NCBI GenBank assembly: GCA_943846665.1
Contig: OX044358.1
Span: forward strand, 620,001 to 684,000
Length of the DNA stretch: 64,000 nt
Origin: Arcticimaribacter sp002477625
GTDB lineage: Bacteria; Bacteroidota; Bacteroidia; Flavobacteriales; Flavobacteriaceae
Direction: 5' to 3'
Shown: positions 51,086-59,487 of the stretch, piece by piece
How positions within the stretch are numbered: position 1 is the stretch's first letter
How the letters are laid out: every line of letters begins with the position of its first letter
The notes under the pieces: generated by a model
What the model saw: the letters and a program-made list of their open reading frames with translations, nothing else
The model's database searches: none
What the model was told of the DNA's origin: nothing
Program-made: the position numbers and the translations under genes

Positions 51086-52186
51086 ATGTCGAATGAAAAT
51101 GGGCCTCTAAGGTTTTCTAGAAAAGATCCAAAAAAGTTTTTCATCACCCTAAACAAACGTGTTAATGAGCACTTTAAAAAAATAAACAGCGCGAAAACGG
51201 GCAATTGGAAATTGTATGTTAAAACTTTATTCATGTTTGCTTTGGTTGTCGCTCCTTATTTTTTAATTCTATTCACTGAATATAATGCTTGGATTAAGCT
51301 TCTTTTTGCTCTAGCATTGGGTGTTGGAATAGCAGGGGTTGGAATGAATGTGATGCACGATGGTAATCACGGTTCTTTTTCCAAAATTCCGTGGATCAAC
51401 AAACTCATGGGATCCAGTATATACATTTTAGCGGGTAACGTCCACAACTGGAAAGTACAACACAATATCTTACACCATACCTACACCAATATTCATGGGC
51501 ATGATGAAGACCTTGAAGCGGGACGCATCATCCGTTTTTCCAAGCACAGCCAGTGGTTGCCCATACATAAATTTCAGCATTTATACTCTGTTCTTTTGTA
51601 TGGTTTATTGACGATCAACTGGGCGATCAGTACTGATTTTCAACAGACCTATCGGTTTTTAAAACGTAAAATTACTTACCGTAAAGCATTACAGCCCATA
51701 CGTCAATGGGTGATTTTAATTTTCACTAAAATTTTATACATCTCCATTTGGATTGTAGTCCCCATGCTTTTTCTTGAAATGGCTTGGTGGAAAATTTTGA
51801 TTGGCTTTTTTGCAATGCACTATGTTGCTGGTCTGATTTTAAGTCTTGTATTCCAACTGGCTCACATCATCGAGGACGCACAAATGCCTTTACCGGATAA
51901 AGAAACTGGTACTATGAAAAATACTTGGGCAATTCATCAATTATTGACGACGGTTAACTTTTCAACCAAAAACAAATTCATGAATTGGTTTACTGGTGGA
52001 TTGAATCATCAAATTGAACATCACATTTTTCCACACATTAGCCATGTTCATTACACAGATATTGCTAAAATTGTTAAGAAAACTGCAAAAGAATTTAATT
52101 TACCCTATAACGAGTATAAAACTACTAGAAGTGCCTTATTTTCGCACTTTAGATTTTTAAAACAAATGGGCGCACAACCCGTTTAA
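51086..52186 (+). CDS. membrane fatty acid desaturase
   Basis: A 366-residue acyl-lipid or acyl-CoA desaturase with four or more spans and the three His boxes: MNVMHDGNHGS, HNILHHTYTN and HQIEHHIFPHIS. The Gln-x-x-His-His form of the last box is typical of front-end (delta-5/delta-6-like) enzymes. It would introduce a double bond for membrane fluidity. It is divergent from rsmG, and an aminotransferase follows 12 bp later. Confidence 0.92.
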   Translation: MSNENGPLRFSRKDPKKFFITLNKRVNEHFKKINSAKTGNWKLYVKTLFMFALVVAPYFLILFTEYNAWIKLLFALALGVGIAGVGMNVMHDGNHGSFSKIPWINKLMGSSIYILAGNVHNWKVQHNILHHTYTNIHGHDEDLEAGRIIRFSKHSQWLPIHKFQHLYSVLLYGLLTINWAISTDFQQTYRFLKRKITYRKALQPIRQWVILIFTKILYISIWIVVPMLFLEMAWWKILIGFFAMHYVAGLILSLVFQLAHIIEDAQMPLPDKETGTMKNTWAIHQLLTTVNFSTKNKFMNWFTGGLNHQIEHHIFPHISHVHYTDIAKIVKKTAKEFNLPYNEYKTTRSALFSHFRFLKQMGAQPV

Positions 52187-52198
52187 ACTTGTTACACT

Positions 52199-53383
52199 AT
52201 GGATGCATTATCGGATAGAATAAACAGTCTGCCCGTTTCGGCCACTCTGGCCATGGCAGCAAAAGCTCGCGAGCTAAAAAACAAAGGCGTAGACATCATT
52301 GGTCTCAGTCTTGGAGAACCAGACTTCAACACGCCAGAATACATTAAAGATGCTGCCATTCAGGCGGTAAAAGACAACTACAACTCCTACTCCCCTGTAG
52401 ACGGTTATGCTGACTTAAAAGAAGCCATTTGCACAAAATTTGAGCGCGATAATCAATTGAATTATAAGCCGTCTCAAATTGTAGTGTCTACTGGAGCAAA
52501 ACAATCCATCGCAAACTTATGTATGGTGTTGCTAAATCCGGGAGATGAAGTATTACTTCCAGCTCCTTATTGGGTTAGCTATTCTGCAATTGCAACCTTA
52601 GCAGAAGCAAAGTCAATCATCATTCCATCTTCCATAGCAACGGATTTCAAGATTACTCCAGAACAATTGGAAGCGGCAATTACACCGAAGACGAAATTGA
52701 TTATGTTCAATTCGCCCAACAACCCAAGTGGAACGATCTACACAGAGGCAGAATACAGAGCCCTCGGAAAAGTATTAGAAAAACATCCTGACATCTATAT
52801 TTTGTCTGATGAAATATACGAGCATATTAATTATGGAATTGCACATTTCAGTATCGCTCGAATACCTGAATTGTACGACCGTACCATTACAGTGAATGGG
52901 GTAGCCAAGGCTTTTGCCATGACCGGATGGAGAATAGGGTATATTGGTGCAGCCGAATGGATTGCAAAAGCCTGTAATAAAATGCAAGGTCAAATTACGA
53001 GTGGAGCAAATTGTATAGCGCAACGTGCCACCATTACCGCTCTTTTGGAGCCTGTTAGTCGAATTCAATATATGGTTGATGAATTCAACACCCGAAGAGA
53101 CCTCATCATCGGCTTATTAGAAGAAATCGAAGGCTTTAAATTGAATCGACCCGAGGGAGCATTTTATGTGTTTCCCAATGTTTCTTTTTACTTCGGAAAA
53201 ACAATAGCAGGAACACTTATCAATAACGCTAGTGATTTTGCACTCTTCTTATTGGAGAAAGCCCATGTTGCAACTGTAACCGGCGAAGCTTTTGGAAACG
53301 ATGCTTGTATTCGTATTTCCTATGCAGCATCCGAAGACAACATCAGAGAAGCAGTTGCACGAATTGCAAAAGCTCTGGGATAA
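52199..53383 (+). CDS. aspartate aminotransferase-like PLP enzyme
   Basis: A 394-residue fold type I aminotransferase of the AAT I-gamma group: ISLGEPDFNTPEYIKDAA, NSPNNPSGTIYTE, LSDEIYEHINYG, the PLP Lys in VNGVAKAFAMTGWRIGYIG, and the C-terminal Arg in CIRISYAAS. Close relatives act as aspartate or aspartate/prephenate aminotransferases. A terminator-like hairpin follows. Which of the two activities applies cannot be read. Confidence 0.88.
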   Translation: MDALSDRINSLPVSATLAMAAKARELKNKGVDIIGLSLGEPDFNTPEYIKDAAIQAVKDNYNSYSPVDGYADLKEAICTKFERDNQLNYKPSQIVVSTGAKQSIANLCMVLLNPGDEVLLPAPYWVSYSAIATLAEAKSIIIPSSIATDFKITPEQLEAAITPKTKLIMFNSPNNPSGTIYTEAEYRALGKVLEKHPDIYILSDEIYEHINYGIAHFSIARIPELYDRTITVNGVAKAFAMTGWRIGYIGAAEWIAKACNKMQGQITSGANCIAQRATITALLEPVSRIQYMVDEFNTRRDLIIGLLEEIEGFKLNRPEGAFYVFPNVSFYFGKTIAGTLINNASDFALFLLEKAHVATVTGEAFGNDACIRISYAASEDNIREAVARIAKALG

Positions 53384-53404
53384 TTCCCTCTCTTTATATA
53401 CAAT

Positions 53405-53432
53405 AAAAAAACCGGCACTTGCCGGTTTTTTT
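53405..53432. terminator. bidirectional terminator between two convergent genes
   Basis: A-rich arm, ACCGGC / GCCGGT stem, 4 nt ACTT loop, then a T-run. A and T tracts on both sides make it work in both directions, for the aminotransferase gene and for the aroG/chorismate mutase gene. Confidence 0.9.
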
Positions 53433-53446
53433 ATGAAGTGAAGTGG

Positions 53447-54529
53447 TTATTTATTTACAACCTCTTCTTGATGATTGATTGATTCTTGATGAATTGCCTT
53501 AAAAATCTTAAGGATAAATTCTTCTGATAAATTACGATCTTGTCCTTCTAGAATCATTTTACCTAAAATTTCGTTCCAGCGCTTGTTTTGTAATACCGCA
53601 ACGTTTTTAGATTTTTTCAATGTTCCAATATCTTCCGCTACTTTCATTCGTTTCCCTAAAGTATCGAGGATGGTTTGATCTGCAACATCGATTTGTGCAC
53701 GTAATGTATTCAATGCAGTGTTATAGGCCTCTTCTTCATTACTCTCTTTTCTAATCTTAAGGTCTTTCATGATTTGTACTAAGACCGTTGGAGTTACTTG
53801 CTGTGCAGCATCACTCCATGCGTTGTCTGGATCCCAATGAGACTCTACCATAAGGCCGTCAAAGTTTAAATCCAATGCCATTTGACAGATATCAAAAATC
53901 AAATCTCTCCTACCAGCGATGTGCGAAGGATCGCAGATCATAGGAAGGTCTGGAAATTTATTCTGAGCCTCAACAGCGATTTGCCATTCCGGATTGTTTC
54001 TGTATTTTGATTTTTCATAAGAAGAAAAACCTCTGTGAATCAAGCCTAATTTTTTGATGTTTGCAGTATACAATCGCTCAACGCCACCCAACCACAAAGC
54101 CAAATCTGGATTCACTGGGTTTTTGACCAAAACAATTTTATCCGTTCCTTCGAGTGCATCCGCAATCTCTTGCATGATGAAAGGACTTACAGTTGAACGA
54201 GCGCCAATCCATAAGATATCGACATCGTGCTCTAAAGCGAGCTTGACATGAACTGCATTGGCAACTTCAGTGGCGGTTAACAAACCGGTTTCAGCCTTTG
54301 CCTTTTGTAGCCACTTCAACCCAATCGCTCCTACCCCTTCGAACATTCCTGGACGGGTTCTTGGTTTCCAAATTCCAGCACGAAGAACCGTAACATCGGT
54401 ATCTTTGAGTTCGTGTGCGATTTTCAACACTTGTTCTTCTGTTTCGGCACTACATGGGCCACCAATTACAAGGGGGTGAGAAAGACCAAAGTCGTTTAAC
54501 CAATCTCTCATCTGAGGTTTATTTTCCAT
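53447..54529 (-). CDS. bifunctional DAHP synthase / chorismate mutase
   Basis: A 360-residue fusion: a DAHP synthase barrel (residues about 1-255; GGPCSAETEEQVLKIAHELK, RAGIWKPRTRPG, LVKNPVNPDLALWLGG, CDPSHIAGRRDLI) and an AroQ-type chorismate mutase (about 270-350; LNTLRAQIDVADQTILDTLGKRMKVAEDIGTLKKSKNVAVLQ). The order barrel first, mutase second is common in Bacteroidota. It supplies the first shikimate step and the branch to prephenate, and it is the last gene of the aromatic operon. Confidence 0.95.
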   Translation of the reverse strand: MENKPQMRDWLNDFGLSHPLVIGGPCSAETEEQVLKIAHELKDTDVTVLRAGIWKPRTRPGMFEGVGAIGLKWLQKAKAETGLLTATEVANAVHVKLALEHDVDILWIGARSTVSPFIMQEIADALEGTDKIVLVKNPVNPDLALWLGGVERLYTANIKKLGLIHRGFSSYEKSKYRNNPEWQIAVEAQNKFPDLPMICDPSHIAGRRDLIFDICQMALDLNFDGLMVESHWDPDNAWSDAAQQVTPTVLVQIMKDLKIRKESNEEEAYNTALNTLRAQIDVADQTILDTLGKRMKVAEDIGTLKKSKNVAVLQNKRWNEILGKMILEGQDRNLSEEFILKIFKAIHQESINHQEEVVNK

Positions 54530-54538
54530 TTTTTTAAT

Positions 54539-55393
54539 TTATTTTTTACTGATTCCGTTTAATATTGAAGTTAATTGATTCGTGTTTTTCATTTCTAAAA
54601 ACAAAGCCTCGTAGTCGTCTTTAACTAGAAGACTTTTAAAGTGTTCCAAATTCTGTATGTAGGCGTCAAGGGTTTCGATAACGTTGTCTTTATTCTGTTC
54701 AAAAATGGGTGTCCACATTGCAGGTGAGCTTTTTGCCAAACGTACAGTAGACTCAAATCCACTTCCAGCGAGGTCAAAGATATTATTCTCATCCTCTTCT
54801 TTTTCAAGAACAGTTTTTCCTAACATAAAAGAGCTGATGTGTGATAAATGCGAAACGTAAGCCATGTGCTTGTCGTGCGCTTCTGCTTCCATAAAACGCA
54901 AGTACATTCCCATTTGACGAAAGGTTTGTTTTGCCCACAACAACAGGTCTGGACGGGTTTTATTGGATTCACATATGATCTGTGGTTTCCCCTGAAAAAG
55001 ACCTTTGTGTGCTGCCTGAGGTCCCGAAAATTCTGTACCAGCAATCGGATGCGCTGCTAAAAATTGATCGCGCTTGGGGTGATTCTCAAGGAGTTTACAG
55101 AGCTGTTCTTTTGTTGAGCCAACATCCCACAACAATGCATCGGCATGTAATTGATCTAAAAGTCCGGGAAGTAGTTCCAAGGATTCTTTTACTGGGATAC
55201 TTAAAATAACCCGGTCGGCTTCTGCGATCGAATCCAATGAACCAATCCGATCGATGATTCCAATCTGCAAGGCTTGGTCGAGATGCTTCATATTCAAATC
55301 TATTCCAATGATTTCAACATCTTGTAACGTATCCTTCAGATCTAAAACCATAGACCCTCCAATTAAACCGATTCCTATTACATAAATCTTCAT
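54539..55393 (-). CDS. tyrA: prephenate dehydrogenase
   Basis: A 284-residue NAD(P)-dependent enzyme with the dinucleotide motif VIGIGLIGGSMVLDL, WDVGSTKEQLCKLL, and HPIAGTEFSGPQAA; the catalytic His lies in YVSHLSHISSFML. It makes 4-hydroxyphenylpyruvate for tyrosine. Its start overlaps the aminotransferase stop by 4 bp. Confidence 0.94.
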   Translation of the reverse strand: MKIYVIGIGLIGGSMVLDLKDTLQDVEIIGIDLNMKHLDQALQIGIIDRIGSLDSIAEADRVILSIPVKESLELLPGLLDQLHADALLWDVGSTKEQLCKLLENHPKRDQFLAAHPIAGTEFSGPQAAHKGLFQGKPQIICESNKTRPDLLLWAKQTFRQMGMYLRFMEAEAHDKHMAYVSHLSHISSFMLGKTVLEKEEDENNIFDLAGSGFESTVRLAKSSPAMWTPIFEQNKDNVIETLDAYIQNLEHFKSLLVKDDYEALFLEMKNTNQLTSILNGISKK

Positions 55394-56544
55394 GACTTCA
55401 ATCGATTAATTGCGGTTTGAATTTGCTCTACTTTCACACATAAGGAAAAACGAATATATCCTGCTCCCTGGCTTCCGAAAATAGTTCCTGGGGTAATGAA
55501 AATATGGTGTTCTTTAAGAATTTGATCGATGAACTCTTCTGACTTCATGGTGGGGTCATTCAACTTGGCCCACAAAAACATCCCAACACTTTTTGGATCG
55601 AAAGTACTTCCCATAAGCGTAGCCAATTCGATCATTGCTGTTCTGCGTTTGGCATACACCTTATTGAGTTCAGAAAACCAAGAAGTTTCTAATTGTAAAG
55701 CAGCTATGGCTCCTTTTTGGATTCCGTAAAACATACCGGAGTCCATATTACTTTTCACCTTAAGCACAGCGTTGATGTGTTCAGAATTCCCAGAAAGCAT
55801 GCCCACTCTCCATCCTGCCAGGTTAAAGGTCTTACTCAAAGAATTGAGTTCCATAGCAACCTCCATTGCTCCAGGCTGACTCATTAGGCTCTGAGGAGAA
55901 TCGTTGAGAATGAAACTATAGGGGTTGTCGTTGATCAATAAAACATCATTCTTTTTAGCCCAGGTGATGAGGCGTTTAAAGGTATTCGGATCAACTTGCG
56001 CACCCGTAGGCATATGGGGATAATTCAGCCACATGAGTTTGATGCGACTCGTATCCAACCGGTCAAGTGCGTCAAAATCGGGTTGCCAGTTGTTTGTTTC
56101 TTTAAGGTCATAAAAAACAGCTTCCGCTTCAAGCAACTGGGTAACGGAGCTGTAGGTAGGATACCCAGGATTGGGAATTAACACTTGATCCCCCTGATCC
56201 AAAAATGCCATTGATATATGCATAATTCCTTCTTTGGACCCCATCAACGGAAGGATTTCGCTCGACGGATTTAGGCTTACCTTATAATGCAATTGGTAAA
56301 AGGAAGCAATGGCCTCTCGTAACTCGGGCAATCCTTGATAACTTTGATACATATGGGCTTTAGGGTCCGACAAACTCTGTTGCATTGCATCGAGTACAGA
56401 AGGGTCTGGTGGTAAATCCGGGCTTCCAATTCCCATGTTGAGAATCGGGTTCCCAGCTTTAATCAAAGCCGCTACCTCTCTAAGTTTCTTAGAAAAGTAA
56501 TATTCCTTTACGCTTTCAAGGCGTTGTGCTGTTGGTGTACTCAT
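55390..56544 (-). CDS. class I/II aminotransferase of the aromatic operon
   Basis: A 384-residue fold type I enzyme: MGIGSPDLPPDPSVLDAM, LNYPHMPTGAQVD, LINDNPYSFIL, and the PLP Lys in LNSLSKTFNLAGWRVGML. Lying between pheA and tyrA with ATGA overlaps on both sides, it most likely transaminates phenylpyruvate and 4-hydroxyphenylpyruvate (or prephenate). It is a different subfamily from the other two aminotransferases in the window. Confidence 0.9.
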   Translation of the reverse strand: MSTPTAQRLESVKEYYFSKKLREVAALIKAGNPILNMGIGSPDLPPDPSVLDAMQQSLSDPKAHMYQSYQGLPELREAIASFYQLHYKVSLNPSSEILPLMGSKEGIMHISMAFLDQGDQVLIPNPGYPTYSSVTQLLEAEAVFYDLKETNNWQPDFDALDRLDTSRIKLMWLNYPHMPTGAQVDPNTFKRLITWAKKNDVLLINDNPYSFILNDSPQSLMSQPGAMEVAMELNSLSKTFNLAGWRVGMLSGNSEHINAVLKVKSNMDSGMFYGIQKGAIAALQLETSWFSELNKVYAKRRTAMIELATLMGSTFDPKSVGMFLWAKLNDPTMKSEEFIDQILKEHHIFITPGTIFGSQGAGYIRFSLCVKVEQIQTAINRLKS

Positions 56545-57368
56545 ATCTTATTGTTTGGATATTCTCCAAGAATTTTAAATTCGGTGGCCATAATTTCAAT
56601 TATGGAAAGTGCTTTTTTATACTGATCAAAAGAATCGAAGGTAACATCCACAAAAAAAGCGTATTTGCCGGGGGTTTCGATAACAGGTAGGGATTGAATT
56701 TTGGTGAGATTCAATTGGCAATCACTCATGACATTCAAAACAGCAGCTAAACTCCCACGCTGGTGGTCTAAAACAAACTTTAAAGCCGCCTTATTGATTT
56801 GCTTTTCTTCGACCAAAGCGCCTTTCGCCTGAATAATCACAAAACGAGTAACGTTGTTTTTTATGGTCTGAATTGATGCAGCATATAGTTCCAAGTCAAA
56901 AATATCTGAAGCCTTAGCGCTTGCTATGGCGCCTATTCCTCGAAGTTGCTCTTTATTAATTTTGCGAGCAATGTCTGCAGTATCTTCTGCTTCTACCAAA
57001 CGGATGTGGGGGTAGTTCGAAAAAAATGCTTTACACTGTAACAAGGCCATGGGGTGAGAGTGTACTTCTGTGAGGTCTTCTATCACTTGCCCTTTGAGTC
57101 CCATTAAGTTGTGTTCAATGTTCAAATAAGATTCCCCTACGATTTGTAAGTTGTGGCTATCGAGCAAAGCATAATTTGGAATGATCGATCCAGCAATAGA
57201 ATTTTCAATTGCCATAACAGCTTGAGATGCTTCACCTGAAACAAGTGCTTCAGCAAGTGCATCAAAAGTTAAACACTCCAAAAGTTGAATGTCTTTAGGG
57301 AAATAGTTCAATGCCACCTGGTGGTGAAAAGAGCCTTGTATTCCTTGTATGGCGATGATCGATTGCAT
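56541..57368 (-). CDS. pheA: prephenate dehydratase
   Basis: A 275-residue monofunctional enzyme. Catalytic domain: AIQGIQGSFHHQVALNYF, MAIENSIAGSIIPNYALLD, HSHPMALLQCKAFFSNY and the TRF motif NNVTRFVII. The last 80 residues form an ACT domain (HQRGSLAAVLNVMSDCQLNLTKIQSLPV, ELR-like ESRP site as QSLP), so feedback by Phe is likely in addition to attenuation. It is the first gene behind the phe attenuator; the ATG lies 22 bp past its terminator. Confidence 0.94.
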   Translation of the reverse strand: MQSIIAIQGIQGSFHHQVALNYFPKDIQLLECLTFDALAEALVSGEASQAVMAIENSIAGSIIPNYALLDSHNLQIVGESYLNIEHNLMGLKGQVIEDLTEVHSHPMALLQCKAFFSNYPHIRLVEAEDTADIARKINKEQLRGIGAIASAKASDIFDLELYAASIQTIKNNVTRFVIIQAKGALVEEKQINKAALKFVLDHQRGSLAAVLNVMSDCQLNLTKIQSLPVIETPGKYAFFVDVTFDSFDQYKKALSIIEIMATEFKILGEYPNNKI

Positions 57369-57390
57369 TCTTTAGTTTTCCTTTTTATTC

Positions 57391-57420
57391 AAAAAAAAAG
57401 TCCCGATTAAATCAGGACTT
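57391..57420 (-). terminator. phe/tyr attenuator terminator
   Basis: On the minus strand a 10 bp stem (57398-57420) with a 3 nt loop and one G-T pair is followed by at least seven T. The 5' arm can instead pair with AAAACAGGGC (57452-57461) in the leader-coding region over 9 of 10 positions, which would prevent the terminator. It lies between the leader peptide and pheA. Confidence 0.85.
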
Positions 57421-57444
57421 GTATAGGTTATCAACTTAATAATA

Positions 57445-57516
57445 TTACAATGCCCTGTTTTCTTCTTGATAGAAGAAGAAAAAGAAACGGTTGAAATATG
57501 TAGTTGTTGTATTCAT
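57445..57516 (-). CDS. pheL: phe/tyr leader peptide
   Basis: A 23-residue ORF with six Phe and two Tyr codons, starting MNTTTTYFN and holding a run of five Phe followed by Tyr (FFFFFY). The Phe codons form the 5' arm of a perfect 10 bp hairpin (57458-57482, 5 nt loop), so a stalled ribosome would open it. It starts 18 nt after the promoter -7 element and is followed by a terminator and pheA. The clustering of codons for the products of the following operon is very unlikely by chance. Confidence 0.9.
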   Translation of the reverse strand: MNTTTTYFNRFFFFFYQEENRAL

Positions 57517-57534
57517 TAATTTCGTAATAGGTTA

Positions 57535-57564
57535 CAAATGTACACTCCAGATTGAGAAAAACAA
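57535..57564 (-). promoter_or_regulatory. promoter of the aromatic (pheA-tyrA) operon
   Basis: Minus-strand TTG (57562-57564) and TACATTTG (57535-57542) with exactly 19 nt between them, matching the Bacteroidota consensus and the trp promoter. Confidence 0.82.
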
Positions 57565-57649
57565 ATTTTTAGCTATTTAATTTACCTTGCGTAAAGAAAT
57601 CTGTACTTTTAAGATCGCATAATGCATGTAATCACATTAAACACCCTTT

Positions 57650-58744
57650 ATGATTGAGGAATTGTTAGCAATAAAAAATATTGACGTTTATTTTGTCATG
57701 GGTATTATCCTCTTCTTTGGACTCATCGAGAGCATTGCTGGTTTTTTAAAAAATTCTAATCGAAAAAAAGGAGACTGGATTCAGGAAATTTTAAGTTTCT
57801 TAATCCTAGGGAATCTAATAAAGCCAGTGATTATATTCTTAATGTTTAGTCTTGGTGACTTCTTTTTCCCTCAATACCGTTTAGCCTTAGTACCCCTATC
57901 CTTTGTTGGTTTGTTTACTGCATATATCCTAATAGATGATATACTACAATATTGGTATCACAGAGCAGCACACGAAACTCCTTTCTTGTGGAAACTGCAC
58001 CGACCACACCATCAAGCTGAAGAAATGGGTTATTTCGTTTCCTATCGCAATGCGCTTGTATATTATCTACTGATGCCTAATATTTGGTGGGTAGCAATAA
58101 TTCTTTTTTTGGGAGGCGGGAAAGTTGTTGCATTGGGATTAATTCTTAAACAGCTGATCATCATCGGATCTCATAGTCGTCTGAAATGGGATAAGCCTTT
58201 TTACCAATATGCTGTTTTACGTCCCCTAATAAAAATACTGGAACGCATCATCATTACCCCTGCCTTTCATCATTCCCACCATGGAACTTCCCGATTAGAT
58301 GCAGCAAGTGAGCCCAACGGGAATTTCGGGAATATGTTCAGCTTTTGGGATCAGTTATTCGGAACTGCACGTTTTCAGAACAGCTACCCAAAAGAATACG
58401 GTTTACAACAAAAAACCAATGATCCGTGGACGGCATCTTATTTCTACCCCTTTGTTAAATCTCCGGATATAAAAAGTGAATGGAGTGCTGGATTTAAAAA
58501 AACAGACACCAGCTCATTAGAAGCACTCCCTGTTTCCTTAACCAAAGGAGAAGCATATCTCTGGTGTGCATGCGGGATGAGTAAAGACCAACCATTTTGC
58601 GATGGCTCGCATCATGGAACCAAGTTTAAACCACAAAAATTTACTGTAAAAAGAACGGGAACGGTAAAGTTGTGTAACTGCAAAAAAAGTAACGGGACAC
58701 CTTTCTGTGACGACACCCACCTCAGCCTAAAATCTACCTCATGA
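57650..58744 (+). CDS. fatty acid hydroxylase fused to two CDGSH iron-sulfur motifs
   Basis: A 364-residue protein. Residues 1-255 form a membrane hydroxylase/sterol desaturase domain with several spans and di-iron His clusters: YHRAAHETPF, KLHRPHHQAEEM and FHHSHHGTSR. Residues 306-321 carry CACGMSKDQPFCDGSH and 342-357 carry CNCKKSNGTPFCDDTH, two CDGSH-type 2Fe-2S sites with all Cys and His ligands (the second reads CDDTH). A hydroxylase with built-in iron-sulfur electron carriers is an economical arrangement. It hydroxylates a lipid; the substrate is unknown. The stop overlaps the SDR gene by 4 bp. Confidence 0.88.
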   Translation: MIEELLAIKNIDVYFVMGIILFFGLIESIAGFLKNSNRKKGDWIQEILSFLILGNLIKPVIIFLMFSLGDFFFPQYRLALVPLSFVGLFTAYILIDDILQYWYHRAAHETPFLWKLHRPHHQAEEMGYFVSYRNALVYYLLMPNIWWVAIILFLGGGKVVALGLILKQLIIIGSHSRLKWDKPFYQYAVLRPLIKILERIIITPAFHHSHHGTSRLDAASEPNGNFGNMFSFWDQLFGTARFQNSYPKEYGLQQKTNDPWTASYFYPFVKSPDIKSEWSAGFKKTDTSSLEALPVSLTKGEAYLWCACGMSKDQPFCDGSHHGTKFKPQKFTVKRTGTVKLCNCKKSNGTPFCDDTHLSLKSTS

Positions 58745-59454
58745 AAAAAGCACTTATTGTTGGAGCAAGCTCGGGAATCGGAAAAGCCCTTGCGCGGGAA
58801 TTGGTACAAAATAAGTATCATGTTGGTGTCACAGGAAGAAGAGAAGCTCATCTTCAAGAACTTCAAAAAGAACAGCCAGAACAGATACAGATAGCTGCAT
58901 TTGACACCACAGAACCCAATGCTATAGAACAACTAGAAGCTTTAGAAAAAAGCTTAGAAGGCATCGATCTTTTTATTATTAGTGCTGGGATTGGACACCT
59001 CAATTTGGACTATGATTATTCTTTAGAAAATGAAACCAATCAACTGAATGTCGTTGCCTTTACCCGATTAGTCAATTGGAGCATGCGTTACTTTGAAAAA
59101 CAAGGCTGGGGTCATTTGGTCAATATCTCTTCCGTTGCAAGTCGCAGAGGAGGGAGACAAGCGCCAGCATATAGTGCTTCAAAAGCATACCAATCGATTT
59201 ACCTTGAAGGGATGGCTCAAAAAGTAGCCTACGATAAGCTGCCTATTTACACCACTGATGTTCGTCCTGGCTTTGTAAAAACTGCAATGGCAAAAGGGGA
59301 TAAAATGTTTTTGGTGTCCAGTAAAGAAAAAGCTGCAAGGCAAATATTTCGAAGTATTCAACGAAAGAAAAGAATTGTTTATATCAGCCGACGTTGGGTT
59401 ATAATCGCTTGGATACTTGAGCGCATCCCCTGGTTTATTTATAAACGTATGTAA
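58741..59454 (+). CDS. short-chain dehydrogenase/reductase
   Basis: A 237-residue classical SDR: GASSGIGKALAREL (cofactor loop), ISAGIG, the catalytic Ser in VNISSVASRRG and YxxxK as YSASKAY. The end (RWVIIAWILERIPWFIYKRM) is hydrophobic, suggesting membrane association. Its ATG overlaps the hydroxylase stop, so it may act on the hydroxylated lipid. Substrate unknown. Confidence 0.88.
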   Translation: MKKALIVGASSGIGKALARELVQNKYHVGVTGRREAHLQELQKEQPEQIQIAAFDTTEPNAIEQLEALEKSLEGIDLFIISAGIGHLNLDYDYSLENETNQLNVVAFTRLVNWSMRYFEKQGWGHLVNISSVASRRGGRQAPAYSASKAYQSIYLEGMAQKVAYDKLPIYTTDVRPGFVKTAMAKGDKMFLVSSKEKAARQIFRSIQRKKRIVYISRRWVIIAWILERIPWFIYKRM

Positions 59455-59487
59455 GCATATTTTAATTTATCTTTATAAAAAAAACAA

